A DNA stretch of 64,000 bases from an uncultured Blautia sp. (GCF_934371575.1 NZ_CAKRNY010000012.1:21767-85766); one strand, 5' to 3'. Shown: positions 27,771 through 37,722, numbered from the stretch's first letter. Program-made: numbers and translations. The notes: generated from the letters alone by a model not told the origin.

Positions 27771-28406
27771 TTAGTTGTCACCAAGCTCGTCCAGAAGAGC
27801 TTCATCTTCCTTGGAAGGCTCTGTATCAGCCGGCTGATAGGAACCGGACATAGCAGCTGCCTGAGCAGTCTGCGGTGCAAGCTCCTGACGGTTATGATTT
27901 ACAACGTCCATACAAGCCTGAAGGGAATCGATAAATCCTTTATATTTACCGCCGGCATCCTCAAGAGTCTGTGTAAGTACAGAACCGATATTTGCCATCA
28001 TGTCATCTGTATATGTGATTGCACTGAGGCGAATGCTGTTTGCATCCTGTGTGGCAGAATCAAGAATCTCCTGAGCCTGACGGTTAGCAGCATTGATTGT
28101 CTCATTTGCCTGAGCATATGCCTTCTGCATGATCTCATGCTGGGTAACAAGCTCCTGAGCTTTGTTCTGTGCATCGGCAATCAGTGCATCAGCCTTAGTC
28201 TGAGCATCCTCAAGGATGGCATCCTTATTGCTGATGATCTTCTGATAACGTTTGATCTCGTCTGGTGTTTTAAGACGAAGCTCACGAAGAAGTTCTTCAA
28301 TCTCTTCCTTATTCACTACAATCTTAGTTGTAGAAAGTGGCTGATATTTACAGCTGTCTACATACTCTTCGATTTCTTCAATAATCTGTTCAATTCTGCT
28401 GCTCAT
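27771..28406 (-). CDS. DivIVA-like coiled-coil protein
   Basis: A soluble, highly helical protein (211 aa). Residues about 60-150 are Ala/Gln/Glu-rich with heptad-like spacing (DAQTKADALIADAQNKAQELV), as in DivIVA/GpsB or ATP-synthase b-type coiled coils. A C-terminal acidic tail follows. It lies 17 bases after coaD on the same strand, a location typical of Clostridia. A role in cell division or polar organisation is only inferred. Confidence 0.7.
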   Translation of the reverse strand: MSSRIEQIIEEIEEYVDSCKYQPLSTTKIVVNKEEIEELLRELRLKTPDEIKRYQKIISNKDAILEDAQTKADALIADAQNKAQELVTQHEIMQKAYAQANETINAANRQAQEILDSATQDANSIRLSAITYTDDMMANIGSVLTQTLEDAGGKYKGFIDSLQACMDVVNHNRQELAPQTAQAAAMSGSYQPADTEPSKEDEALLDELGDN

Positions 28407-28423
28407 AGTAAACTCTCCTTATT

Positions 28424-28912
28424 CTATTTCTTCAAATCGTGCATCTTTTTCTTAACAGCTTCGGTGATTTCCGGCGGAGCAAACTTGCTCAGATCGCCAT
28501 CATAGCCTGCTACCTCTTTCATAATAGTAGAACTGAGATAAGCATATTCCAGACTTGTCGTCAGAAACACGGTGTCAATATCCGGGGCAAGCACACGATT
28601 GGTCTGAGCCATCTGAAGCTCAAACTCAAAATCAGTAACAGCCCGGAGTCCACGCACGATTACCTGTGCATGATTTTCTCTGGCAAAATTCACAGAAAGA
28701 CCTTCGAATGCTTTGATTTCTACGTTCTCCATGTCTTTCGTTGCCTTTTCTAGTATATTAACACGTTCTTCCACAGAAAACAACGGACTTTTTGCAGAAT
28801 TATGCAAAACACCAACGATTACTTTGTCGAAAGAGACACTTGCACGTTTGATTATGTCCAGATGTCCATATGTGGCTGGATCAAAACTTCCTGGATAAAC
28901 AGCTATTACCAT
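28424..28912 (-). CDS. coaD: Phosphopantetheine adenylyltransferase
   Basis: Catalyses the fourth step of coenzyme A synthesis. The nucleotidyltransferase motif is seen as TYGHLDII, with PGSFDP at the N-terminus, [13 protein letters not shown] and the C-terminal [13 protein letters not shown]. The length (162 aa) is standard. It follows rsmD, the usual Firmicutes pair. Confidence 0.97.
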   Translation of the reverse strand: MVIAVYPGSFDPATYGHLDIIKRASVSFDKVIVGVLHNSAKSPLFSVEERVNILEKATKDMENVEIKAFEGLSVNFARENHAQVIVRGLRAVTDFEFELQMAQTNRVLAPDIDTVFLTTSLEYAYLSSTIMKEVAGYDGDLSKFAPPEITEAVKKKMHDLKK

Positions 28913-28921
28913 GTATTTTTC

Positions 28922-29476
28922 TCACTTTCCCCGGCATAAAAAGATATGCTTGTTTGTTTTGTATTCTTTGGAACGCAGCTGTCTGTATCCAAGCTCTTCT
29001 GCATAACTGAAGTCTGTTGAAAGATCTGCTTCTATGATGATCAGAGTATTCTCATCCAGAATGCTGCTGTCCTGAAGGTATTCCAAAACCTGACGTTCCA
29101 GCTCATTATTATATGGAGGATCCATAAATATACAGTCAAAAACGCCCTTTCCTTCTAAGGAACGAAGGGCTTGCAGCACGTCCATGTTCAGCAGTTTACC
29201 ACTATCTGCAAGTTTTGTAAATGTAAGATTTTCTCTTATGCAGGTACATGCCTTGGGATTTTTCTCAACAAAAACAGCCTGAGCAGCTCCTCGGCTTAAT
29301 GCTTCAATGCCGATAGCACCGCTGCCGCTGAACAGATCCAGAAATCGACAGTCCAGAAGTTGAGGCTGAAGAATATTAAAAAGAGTTTCTTTGATGCGGT
29401 CTGTGGTGGGGCGTGTATCCATACCCGGCACAGTCTTAAGGTTTAATCGTCTTGCTTTTCCTGCGATGACTCTCAT
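28922..29476 (-). CDS. rsmD: 16S rRNA (guanine966-N2)-methyltransferase
   Basis: An SAM-dependent rRNA methylase (about 184 aa). It shows the SAM site FLDLFSGSGAIGIEALSRGA and the catalytic DPPY in CIFMDPPYNN. The start is set at the ATG 29476 (MRVIAGKAR, the family N-terminus); a TTG 18 bases upstream is also possible. It lies four bases from the mgsA stop. Confidence 0.95.
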   Translation of the reverse strand: MRVIAGKARRLNLKTVPGMDTRPTTDRIKETLFNILQPQLLDCRFLDLFSGSGAIGIEALSRGAAQAVFVEKNPKACTCIRENLTFTKLADSGKLLNMDVLQALRSLEGKGVFDCIFMDPPYNNELERQVLEYLQDSSILDENTLIIIEADLSTDFSYAEELGYRQLRSKEYKTNKHIFLCRGK

Positions 29477-29868
29477 TTCAGATTCAATCTCCAATCCAGA
29501 TCGCCGCGGGCCAGTCCCAGAATAAGAAGTTCTGCTGTAGCAATATTGGTCGCTACAGGAATATTATACTGGTCACAACGCTTTACAATGGCTGTGATAT
29601 CAGGCTCCTTCGGATCTATCATAACAGGATTGTAGAAAAGTATTACCATATCCAGATCCTGCCGCTCTACCATTTCCATGAACTGCTTGTCTCCTCCAAT
29701 ACTGCCCGGTAAAAATTTGTGGACATGAAGACCAGTAGCTTCCTCAATTCGTCTTCCTGTAGTGCCGGTAGCATATACTTCATGCTTGGCCAGGATGTTC
29801 TTATAAGCGATACAGAAATCTTCAATGAGAACTTTTTTGCTATTATGTGCAATGATACCTAAATTCAT
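29473..29868 (-). CDS. mgsA: Methylglyoxal synthase
   Basis: Converts dihydroxyacetone phosphate to methylglyoxal and phosphate, a bypass used when phosphate is short or sugar phosphates build up. The motifs IAHNSKK, TGTTGRRIE, GSIGGDKQ and DMVILFYNP (catalytic Asp) are present, and the length (131 aa) is typical. It is first in the mgsA-rsmD-coaD unit. Confidence 0.96.
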   Translation of the reverse strand: MNLGIIAHNSKKVLIEDFCIAYKNILAKHEVYATGTTGRRIEEATGLHVHKFLPGSIGGDKQFMEMVERQDLDMVILFYNPVMIDPKEPDITAIVKRCDQYNIPVATNIATAELLILGLARGDLDWRLNLK

Positions 29869-29905
29869 AGTTCACCTCTCCCATTTCTTTCTGTTTATTG
29901 TATCA

Positions 29906-29934
29906 AGTATAGCAAATTGACAAAAGAAGTGCAA
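29906..29934 (-). promoter_or_regulatory. Promoter of the mgsA-rsmD-coaD unit
   Basis: On the minus strand TTGCAC (29929-29934), a 17-base spacer ending in TGC, and TATACT (29906-29911) give a good vegetative promoter with an extended -10. Confidence 0.7.
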
Positions 29935-30534
29935 GAAAAACGTTTAAAAGTATACAAAATTCATTATTTGTTAAGAATTTGTTTTTAAATGACGTATTGA
30001 TTTGTTCGGTTTTTTTTATATTTTATTGTGCAAATCAGATCCTTATTCTACCGCTACGCCTCTTTTTTTTGCCTTATTATATGAAAATTCTTCTGTATAA
30101 GTATATGAATACGCACGATTTTCATAATTTTCGCACATTTAAAGATAAAATTTTCACAATTTCTTTTTATATGCAAAAAAATATAACAACCTGTTTTTTT
30201 TGCATATTTTAATGAGAAGCGTATTGTTTTCAATAGTTTCCAATAGTTTTCACAGCTGATTTTTGTTTGTTTACACCACTTTTACACCATTTTATTTTTT
30301 CATTTTCTTCTTATGTACCTCGAAATATGCTCCATCTTTTCGTTGACAAATACCAAGCCCTAATCTTTTTTCGTTTAACGACTTTCCCATATAGACTACT
30401 TTCTTTGTAGGGAAAATCCAAATTGCACCTTTCTGAATACAATGTGTCGCCTTTAATTCTATAATCTGCCTTCATAGTTAAAATTTTGCATTAAGAAATA
30501 AACTTAGCATATATTTTTTGACCAAATAGTTATT
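29935..30534. other. AT-rich 600-base region without an intact gene
   Basis: Dense T/A runs, no frame over 80 codons and no RNA gene recognised. The right half contains the probable integrase remnant at 30292-30390. Composition differs visibly from the flanking housekeeping genes, suggesting a scar of a lost mobile element. Confidence 0.5.
30292..30390 (-). pseudogene. Probable remnant of a Tn916-type tyrosine integrase (N-terminus only)
   Basis: An ATG-started frame of 32 codons begins MGKSLNEKRLGLGICQRKDG and stops at TAA after a lysine-rich stretch. The pattern (MG-K-x-L-x-x-K-x-LG-x-GI-x-QRKDG-x-Y) resembles the arm-DNA-binding start of Firmicutes conjugative-element integrases, recalled from family knowledge. 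The catalytic domain is absent. The same frame is open for about 27 codons upstream. Confidence 0.4.
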
Positions 30535-30897
30535 TTATGCTCCTATATCATATTGAAATTCCGTATATATGGAATTACGCATTTTTTCATATAATGCTGC
30601 GGTATCTATTTCCATATCATCAGTATCCCTATCTTGCACTTTCACAACATTTTCAAGTCGATCGCTATAATTTGATGCAAACACCGGATATTTCAAAAAA
30701 ATGTCCAACGCAACAGATTCCAGTTCTTCTCCCACTTTCAGACGTAACAACTGAATGCCATCGAAGAGTTCCTGTGACATAGGGCTTAGTCCATGAATGG
30801 CTTTCCACTGTGTCAATGAAAAGTATTTTAACTCCACTGCCACTGACAAAAATTGTTCCATTTGTTCTAATTCCAAGTTCTCAAATAGATTTTCCAT
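30535..30897 (-). CDS. Hypothetical protein, 120 aa
   Basis: A small acidic soluble protein that is probably mainly helical; no family recognised. The start is supported by GGGAGGGAGA upstream of the ATG at 30897. It sits in the scar between the integrase remnant and the XRE gene and may be cargo or a remnant of the same element. Confidence 0.6.
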   Translation of the reverse strand: MENLFENLELEQMEQFLSVAVELKYFSLTQWKAIHGLSPMSQELFDGIQLLRLKVGEELESVALDIFLKYPVFASNYSDRLENVVKVQDRDTDDMEIDTAALYEKMRNSIYTEFQYDIGA

Positions 30898-31033
30898 AAT
30901 TAATTTCTCCCTCCCATAAAATTAATATGTGTAATTAATTACAGTAGAGAATCTACAGCTTATAATTCGATTATATATTAGTTATCCTATACTTACAATC
31001 TCTGAATAATATTGTAGTTGAGGGTAATGGTAT

Positions 31034-31273
31034 ATGGAAGATCGTGATTATGGAACTATCCGGATCAAACTGGATGAAATGATAGAAAAACAAGGCATCA
31101 GTAAGAACAAACTGGCCCACCGTGCAGAAATGCAGCGGACCCAGCTTAACCAGTTTTGTAAAGGGACGGTGACACGGCTGGACACTGCTGTCTTGGCCAG
31201 GCTGTGCTGTGCGCTGGATTGTAAGATAGAGGATTTGCTGGAGTATGTTCCATCAGAAAATAAGGAAAAATAA
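31034..31273 (+). CDS. XRE/Cro-type helix-turn-helix protein (YozG-like)
   Basis: A 79-aa single-domain DNA-binding protein. The helix-turn-helix covers about residues 22-68 (ISKNKLAHRAEMQRTQLNQF then LARLCCALDCKIEDLLEYVP). A GAGGGTAATGG sequence precedes the ATG. It is divergent from the 120-aa gene. Small regulators of this type are common in mobile elements. Confidence 0.85.
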   Translation: MEDRDYGTIRIKLDEMIEKQGISKNKLAHRAEMQRTQLNQFCKGTVTRLDTAVLARLCCALDCKIEDLLEYVPSENKEK

Positions 31274-31435
31274 ATATATCTCATAAGCCAAAAAGTGCAG
31301 AGAAGTATATTATACAGTTATACGTCTCTGTACCCGCAAATAGTTCAACGACAAAGGAAATCTATCATACTATTAGCGAAAAGATGTCAAATGAATTAAA
31401 AATAGCATCAGAAATACTGTACTTCAAACAACGGC

Positions 31436-31483
31436 AAAAATCGCTGTATCTCAGCAATCAAAAGGGATACAGCGATTTTTTTT
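31436..31483. terminator. Bidirectional terminator
   Basis: AAAAATCGCTGTATC (31436-31450) pairs with GGATACAGCGATTTTTTTT. A/T runs on both sides make it work for the leftward sugar operon ending at 31507 and for anything reading right from the XRE gene. Confidence 0.85.
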
Positions 31484-31506
31484 CAGAAAATTTTGTTGGA
31501 AATAAT

Positions 31507-32853
31507 TTATCGATTCAATTTCTTATCAATATCCCAACGGGACATTGCAATAATACATAAAATGCACATTACAACCGGTACTCCATAAACCAAAACAATT
31601 TCAGCCTTCAACACAGATGCATTTTGTACATCTAACGAACCATTATATCCGCCAATCTGAAGTCCCCAGCCTAATGCCGCTGCCGCAAGTCCTGTACCCA
31701 CCTTTGTTCCCACACTATTCACAGAAGTAACAAGACCTTCATAACGTGTGCCCGTCTGTTTTTCAAGTAAATCTACAATATCAGGAGCAAATGTAAAAAT
31801 ACCTGCAACATATGGGGCAAGTCCCAAACCAGTTATAACTGTAGCAACCAAAACCATAGTAAGCTGCATTGCCCCCATAATACCCACAATACATCCTATC
31901 ATATAAATAACAGAACTGATAATCAGAGTTTTTTGTTTTCCCATCTTTTCAAAAAGCTTAGGTGCAATAGAAATACCTATTATTGTCGCAAATACACTAA
32001 CTACAGCTACAATACTATAGAGATCTGCATTTCCAAGGACATCACGTGTGTAATATACGTGTGTAGCTAAAACAAGACCATTCAGGATATAAGTACATAC
32101 AAATACTATTATTGATATATAAAAATATTTTGTATGTAGGAGAGCCTGAATTCCTCTTTTTAATTCACCCTGTGATGCTTCAGTTTTTTCCCTTTCATCA
32201 ACACAGGAAATCTTTTCCTTAATTCCAAAAAAGGTAATTGTCTGTAAAACCAGACATGCAATACTAAATACCAATGCTGTGATTGTCCATGCATGCTGAC
32301 TCTTTGAACCACCATTACTATTTAATAAAATTGGTGTAAGAATGGACAACAGTAAACCAGCAAGGAATGCAAAGATTCCGCGTACCGAACTAACCTTATT
32401 ACGATCTGCCGGATCTAGACTGAATCTTGAAAGCATTGCATGATATGATAAGTTGTTAATTGTATATGCAACAACCGTGAGCAGGAAATAAGTAATAATA
32501 ATCCACACCAGCTTTGCACCATCAGATAGCCCTGATGGCACATTATATACTAAAAGCTGAATAATTACTAATGGAATGATACTACCGCCAAACCACGGCC
32601 TTGCCTTTCCCATTTTCGTATGTGTTTTTTCAATCATCGCCCCAAAAATAATATCACTGACACCGTCCGCCAAACGTAATACCAGCATAACCGTACCAAT
32701 CAGCCCGGCTGCCATAAGCACACTGTCTGTGTAATAAAGAGTCAGCCATGAAGAACAAAATGTCCATACAAAATTTGATCCTAAATCTCCTAAAGCATAT
32801 GCGAGTTTTTCCCATCCATTGGTTACTCCATATGGTCTTTCTTTTTTTGTCAT
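31507..32853 (-). CDS. GPH-family sugar:cation symporter
   Basis: A membrane symporter of the glycoside-pentoside-hexuronide family (about 448 aa, 12 predicted segments). The hallmark DGVSDIIFGAMIEKTHTKMGKARPW between TM2 and TM3 is present. The ATG at 32853 is preferred over 32859 because GGAG lies at better spacing. It is the last gene of the leftward catabolic operon and probably imports the glycoside handled by the GH3 and GH2 enzymes. Confidence 0.9.
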   Translation of the reverse strand: MTKKERPYGVTNGWEKLAYALGDLGSNFVWTFCSSWLTLYYTDSVLMAAGLIGTVMLVLRLADGVSDIIFGAMIEKTHTKMGKARPWFGGSIIPLVIIQLLVYNVPSGLSDGAKLVWIIITYFLLTVVAYTINNLSYHAMLSRFSLDPADRNKVSSVRGIFAFLAGLLLSILTPILLNSNGGSKSQHAWTITALVFSIACLVLQTITFFGIKEKISCVDEREKTEASQGELKRGIQALLHTKYFYISIIVFVCTYILNGLVLATHVYYTRDVLGNADLYSIVAVVSVFATIIGISIAPKLFEKMGKQKTLIISSVIYMIGCIVGIMGAMQLTMVLVATVITGLGLAPYVAGIFTFAPDIVDLLEKQTGTRYEGLVTSVNSVGTKVGTGLAAAALGWGLQIGGYNGSLDVQNASVLKAEIVLVYGVPVVMCILCIIAMSRWDIDKKLNR

Positions 32854-32882
32854 AACCATTTTCTCCTAATCTTCCTTATTAT

Positions 32883-35240
32883 TTATAGTCGCTTGTCAAA
32901 TTCATCCATAATTTGCTGATATTTTGCAGCAATTGTTTCGTCATCCCAACCTTTTGCTTTCAATGCACCTTGAATATTCGTACCATTCCATAGTTCACAG
33001 AACGATTTATCCGGAGCAAATTCCAGTGCTACATGAGCAAGCAGATAAATGTCTGCCTCCATGATTCTATTTACTATTTCTACTGCCTTTTCATCTTTAA
33101 CAAGAACTCCTATTGATGTTCTTCCGGATAATCCAAATGGATCCTTACATTTTACGGTTATCCTGTGACTGCTCTTAATATCACGCGAGGATGTCCCCAC
33201 CATTATTTCATATTCTCCCGGTTTGGTTATCCACTCACCAAACTCCATGTAATATCCAGCAAGTTCTTCTTTAGAAATAGAAATGGTTACAGTTTTCTTC
33301 GCTCCTGGCTGTAAAAACACCTTGCAAAAACCTTTCAATTCCTTTTCAGGACGGTCGAATTTGCTATTCACTTCATGTACATAGGTCTGGATTACTTCAC
33401 TTCCGGCATACTTTCCAATGTTTTTAATAGTTACATTTACTGTAATACTTTCTTTATCAACATTAATTTCTGTCGGCACAAAAGCATCTTCAATTTCAAA
33501 GTTAGTATAACTTAAGCCAAAACCAAATGGATAAAAGGGGTCAATGTGTCTGGAATCATACCAGCGATATCCCACATAGATTCCCTCACTGTACCAAACC
33601 TCTTTATTTTCTCCACCAAAATTTTTATATGATGGGCAGTCATAATCGTGCTTTGGCCATGTAAGCGGGAGTTTACCGGATGGATTGAATAATCCAAAAA
33701 TCGCATCTGCTATTATTTTTCCTCCCTGGATTCCGGTAAGAAATGGACAAAGAATCGCATTTACCCGTTCTGAAAAATCATTTAATTCAATCGGACCGGT
33801 AGCATTGATTACAAGTATAACTTTACCATTTGCCGCTTTTGCTTCCACAATCGCCTGTTCCAATGCCTCTCTGTCATCCTCGTCCATACGCAGATGTTCT
33901 CTGTCGGCCCCTTCTCTTCCATCAGCGCCCACAACAACAATCCAATACTTCGTTCTTTCGTTTGCTTCCTGATAGGTCACATGCGCCTCTCCAAGCAATG
34001 CAGCAGTACAATCATATGGATTCGTAGCAAGATTAGTAGCAACATTACTGCTTCCGGCCGGACAGATGGTGATCGCCTTACTTCTTTTTCCGTAGAAAGC
34101 CACATCCACATTTTTGGGCAATGGCAGCACACCGTCATTTTTCAGAAGAATCATTGACTCTTTTAACACATGCTCCATTGTTTTTAAAGATTCCTTCTGA
34201 TCAAAAACCTTATATTCGCCGCTCTGTGCGGTAGAATCAACGATTACATGAAGTACATTTTTAACGCAACTATCCAGTTTTTCCATAGTTAGGCTGCCTT
34301 CTTCCAGTGCATGAAGAATACACTGAACACCGCGAGGGCCGGGCATTGTCAGATCATTTCCAGCCGCAACCGCAGCAACCTGATCATAAGTGGCGCCCCA
34401 ATCAGAAACCACAAAACCCTTAAACCCCCATTCCTTACGAAGAATGTCCGTTAATAGCCATTCATTCATAGCACTTGGAACACCATTTATCTTGTTATAG
34501 GCAGACATTACCGTTTTACATCCCGCATCAATGCACGCCTTAAATCCAGGAAAGTAAATCTCACGCAAAGCCCGTTCCGAAATATGCTCCTCCACTCCCA
34601 TGCGGTCTTTTTCCTGATTATTCGCCGCAAAATGCTTTGCACATGCAATTACACCTTCCTTTTGAATGCCTTTTATCAAGGCTGGTGCTAACTGTGTCAT
34701 GAGGTAAGGATCCTCCGTAAAGCTCTCTCCCAGCCGTCCACACAAAGGATCTCTGTGAATATTTACATTCGGTCCAAGAATCATATCAATTCCATAACTG
34801 CTCAATTCTTTTGCCAGTGCCTGCCCACAGCTTTCAATTACTTCCGGATTCCATGTACATCCCAATGCAATTCCCGGCGGATAACATCCGTACTTTTTTT
34901 CTGATTCTTTTATCCCACTTTTTGCTTTTTCAATGGCCATTTTCTTTAATGTGCCAAGAGCAATCAGTAATCCCCCCATATAACCATTTTTTTCACGATC
35001 CAATGGCTGTCCTGCTTCTATCGCATCTGCTGCTATTTTCTGGTATACCTTTTCTCCTGCATATTCTAGTGAATTAAGGCCATTACAGCTGTCTATCATA
35101 TACATTGCCGGTATTCCGTACTCTGGTATTGCCTCGGTGTGAAATGGCGAACCACCAATCACCATTCTTGCTTTTTCATCCGGTGTCATTTCACTGACAA
35201 TTTTCTCTACAGATTCATGATCTGTTAATTTTGTCGGCAT
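32883..35240 (-). CDS. Glycoside hydrolase family 3 (beta-glucosidase-like)
   Basis: A cytosolic exo-acting glycosidase of about 785 aa without a signal peptide. The N-terminal barrel contains GRLGESFTEDPYL, CAKHFAANNQEKDRMGVE and the catalytic nucleophile Asp in GFVVSDWGATYD. The alpha/beta sandwich and the fibronectin-III-like C-terminal domain (ending near GEYEIMVGTSSRDI) follow. The ATG 35240 has GGAGGTAGAGAT before it; a longer frame overlaps the GH2 gene. Substrate probably a beta-glucoside or beta-xyloside; not determinable. Confidence 0.93.
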   Translation of the reverse strand: MPTKLTDHESVEKIVSEMTPDEKARMVIGGSPFHTEAIPEYGIPAMYMIDSCNGLNSLEYAGEKVYQKIAADAIEAGQPLDREKNGYMGGLLIALGTLKKMAIEKAKSGIKESEKKYGCYPPGIALGCTWNPEVIESCGQALAKELSSYGIDMILGPNVNIHRDPLCGRLGESFTEDPYLMTQLAPALIKGIQKEGVIACAKHFAANNQEKDRMGVEEHISERALREIYFPGFKACIDAGCKTVMSAYNKINGVPSAMNEWLLTDILRKEWGFKGFVVSDWGATYDQVAAVAAGNDLTMPGPRGVQCILHALEEGSLTMEKLDSCVKNVLHVIVDSTAQSGEYKVFDQKESLKTMEHVLKESMILLKNDGVLPLPKNVDVAFYGKRSKAITICPAGSSNVATNLATNPYDCTAALLGEAHVTYQEANERTKYWIVVVGADGREGADREHLRMDEDDREALEQAIVEAKAANGKVILVINATGPIELNDFSERVNAILCPFLTGIQGGKIIADAIFGLFNPSGKLPLTWPKHDYDCPSYKNFGGENKEVWYSEGIYVGYRWYDSRHIDPFYPFGFGLSYTNFEIEDAFVPTEINVDKESITVNVTIKNIGKYAGSEVIQTYVHEVNSKFDRPEKELKGFCKVFLQPGAKKTVTISISKEELAGYYMEFGEWITKPGEYEIMVGTSSRDIKSSHRITVKCKDPFGLSGRTSIGVLVKDEKAVEIVNRIMEADIYLLAHVALEFAPDKSFCELWNGTNIQGALKAKGWDDETIAAKYQQIMDEFDKRL

Positions 35241-35256
35241 ATCTCTACCTCCATGT

Positions 35257-37638
35257 CTATTCAGCATTAATGTCAGCACTTGCTTTTTCTAAATTATTGC
35301 CAGTAACAGATATACTGATTTTGCCTTGATCACCTGTACTTTGAACAATCGCCAGCAGTCTGCCATGATATGTGGTATAACTATTGTCACTGAATTTTTC
35401 TGTAGTTTCCGGGTTTCCGGACGCTAATGCAACCAATTTTCCTGCACCGGTTACTTCTACTGTAAGTTGACGATCTCTTAATAGCCATGGCACACCTTGT
35501 TCATCTGCGATCAGGATATTAATATATGCCAGATCTGTACCATCTGCATGAATTTTAATTTCTTCAGGCTGCAATACAATTTGTTCTTTGCCCGTTGCAG
35601 ATATCAATTGTTCTCTTGCAATTTCTATACCATTTTCATCATAACTGATAGCTTCAAGCTTACCAGGTCTATATTCTGTCTGATAAAACGCTCTGCATAA
35701 TTCCAATGTTTTTTTGCCTAATGATATTCCATCCTGAATCAGTTCTACTTCCCTGCCAACACTGTAAACCTCAATTTCTGCCATTTTGCCTTCCTGATTT
35801 GACCAGCTCCAACTGTTTACAGCATCCGTAAGTCTCCACTTTCCTACTGTATATTCTTCACCTGCATGATCCACCGGTCTGACCGCGATGTAAGGTTTTT
35901 TGTATTTTCCAAACACTACTGCCGTGTAATACCCCTGGCTTTCCACATATCCAGTCAGGTCAACAGATCCACAACCTGCTGTCATACATGGATAATCCTT
36001 TGAAAATGGTGCCTGTGTTGAACCATAAAATGGTAATCCTACACCGGCTTCTCCAAGGTAATCCCATGCGGTCCACATAAAGTCACCGATAAGATACGGC
36101 TTTTCTTCTATCTGCTTCCAGTTACTTCCTATTTTGCATGGAAAGGTTTCTGAGCTTAAAATGACCCGTTCAGGAGCAAGCTCATGAGTAGCTTCATATA
36201 AATGGCTTCCATAGTTATATCCGGCAATATCAACCTGTGCAAAAACATCCTTTAAAAGCGCCTCCTGATTTTCAGCCGTAATTGATGCCATTATCTTTGG
36301 AAGCAATGTAACAATATTATTTACATCCTGACTGCCTACATTTTCTGCTGCTTTTTTCTCATCCTCTGTCATCTGTGCTTCCGCTGCTTTCTTCTCAGCT
36401 GTCTTTTTCGCAAGTACTGCCAATAATGTATTATTTGCTATAGTTGTCGGGCGACTTGCATCCAGCTTCTTAAATAATCCATTAATTTGGCCACAGAGCA
36501 TTGCACCATATGGAAGTCCTGTATCAGTAATCTCATTTCCAACACAGTACATAATTACTGATGGATGACTGTAATCTTTTTTGACAAGTGCTTCTACATC
36601 TTTTTTCCATTCCTGATCAAAATAATTCGCATAATCATAAGCTGATTGTGGAATTTTCCATTGATCAAATGTTTCATCCAAAACATACATTCCCAGTTCA
36701 TCACATATTTCCAAAAAAAGTCTTCCTGTAGGATTGTGTGCATAGCGAATAGCGTTATAGCCAAGCTCTTTAAGTTTTTTTACACGTCTGTATTCCGCTT
36801 TGTATACAGAACATGCTCCCAAAGGACCGTTATCATGATGAATACATGCTCCCTTCAACTTCACACTGTTTCCGTTTATTAAAAGTCCTTCTTCTGCATT
36901 CCATTCTATCTTTCGGATGCCAAAGAAAATTTCAAATTCATCTATTATTTTTCTATTTTTCACCAATCTCGATTTTGCTTCATACAAATTGGGATTTTCT
37001 GCGTCCCAAAGCTTTGCATCCGGAACTTCAATTCTAAATGTTTCTCCCATTCCTTCTGCAACTTTTTTACCCAGAAAATAGATTTCAGTTTCAATAAGCG
37101 TATGCTCTTCTTTTTTCGCCTCTATCTGAAACTCTACAACTGCCGGCAAAGCAGAAACCGTTGTTACCTTTATTCCATCCGGCACGATGTATTCTTTCTC
37201 ACCAATATAAATATTAACATCTCTGTAAATACCACTTCCGGAATACCAACGGGAATTTGGTGTTTTTGAATTATCTGCAATGACTGTGAGCACATTTTCT
37301 TCACCAATTCGAATTTTATCTGTCAAATCCACATAGAAATTCGTATAGCCATAAATCCAGCCACCAACTTCCTCATGATTAAAAAACACCTTGGAATTCA
37401 TGTAGATTCCTTCAAATTCCACCAATACTACTTTACCGGCAAGAATCTCCTCTCCCATAAATATTTTCTCATACAGATATTTACCACCCGGATAAAATCC
37501 GGATGCATTGCCGCTTGGAAGTTCTGGCACTCTTTCCTCAGTCAGCATTGCATCATGGGGTAAATTGATAAGCTGCTTCTGATTCTCGTTTCCGTCCTTC
37601 CAAAAATACCAGTTCTGATTCCACTTTTGTTTTTTCAT
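35257..37638 (-). CDS. Glycoside hydrolase family 2 (beta-galactosidase-like)
   Basis: A 793-aa cytosolic enzyme. The sugar-binding N-terminal domain (SGFYPGGKYLYEK) and the immunoglobulin-like domains lead into the barrel with RYAHNPTGRLFLEICDELG, the acid/base Glu in MYCVGNEI and a nucleophile Glu in LSSETFP. The C-terminal part includes DUF4982-like and bacterial Ig-like segments. The family covers beta-galactosidase, beta-glucuronidase and related activities. No signal peptide. It follows the DUF4432 gene. Confidence 0.92.
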   Translation of the reverse strand: MKKQKWNQNWYFWKDGNENQKQLINLPHDAMLTEERVPELPSGNASGFYPGGKYLYEKIFMGEEILAGKVVLVEFEGIYMNSKVFFNHEEVGGWIYGYTNFYVDLTDKIRIGEENVLTVIADNSKTPNSRWYSGSGIYRDVNIYIGEKEYIVPDGIKVTTVSALPAVVEFQIEAKKEEHTLIETEIYFLGKKVAEGMGETFRIEVPDAKLWDAENPNLYEAKSRLVKNRKIIDEFEIFFGIRKIEWNAEEGLLINGNSVKLKGACIHHDNGPLGACSVYKAEYRRVKKLKELGYNAIRYAHNPTGRLFLEICDELGMYVLDETFDQWKIPQSAYDYANYFDQEWKKDVEALVKKDYSHPSVIMYCVGNEITDTGLPYGAMLCGQINGLFKKLDASRPTTIANNTLLAVLAKKTAEKKAAEAQMTEDEKKAAENVGSQDVNNIVTLLPKIMASITAENQEALLKDVFAQVDIAGYNYGSHLYEATHELAPERVILSSETFPCKIGSNWKQIEEKPYLIGDFMWTAWDYLGEAGVGLPFYGSTQAPFSKDYPCMTAGCGSVDLTGYVESQGYYTAVVFGKYKKPYIAVRPVDHAGEEYTVGKWRLTDAVNSWSWSNQEGKMAEIEVYSVGREVELIQDGISLGKKTLELCRAFYQTEYRPGKLEAISYDENGIEIAREQLISATGKEQIVLQPEEIKIHADGTDLAYINILIADEQGVPWLLRDRQLTVEVTGAGKLVALASGNPETTEKFSDNSYTTYHGRLLAIVQSTGDQGKISISVTGNNLEKASADINAE

Positions 37639-37666
37639 ATTACCAAGCCCCTCCTTCTCCTTGATA

Positions 37667-37702
37667 ATACCATGTGTACTGTAAAATACAGATATATGGT
37701 AT
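37667..37702 (-). repeat. Inverted repeat between the DUF4432 and GH2 genes
   Basis: ATACCAT-GTGT-ACTGTA pairs imperfectly with TACAG-ATAT-ATGGTAT within the 84-base gap. There is no T run, so it is not a terminator; it may be an mRNA-stability or processing hairpin. Confidence 0.4.
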
Positions 37703-37722
37703 TACAAACTGGTTATTATGTA

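Noticed and set aside
29935..30291. Small protein genes in the AT-rich scar
   Set aside because: Frames are short, T/A-run driven and without ribosome binding sites.
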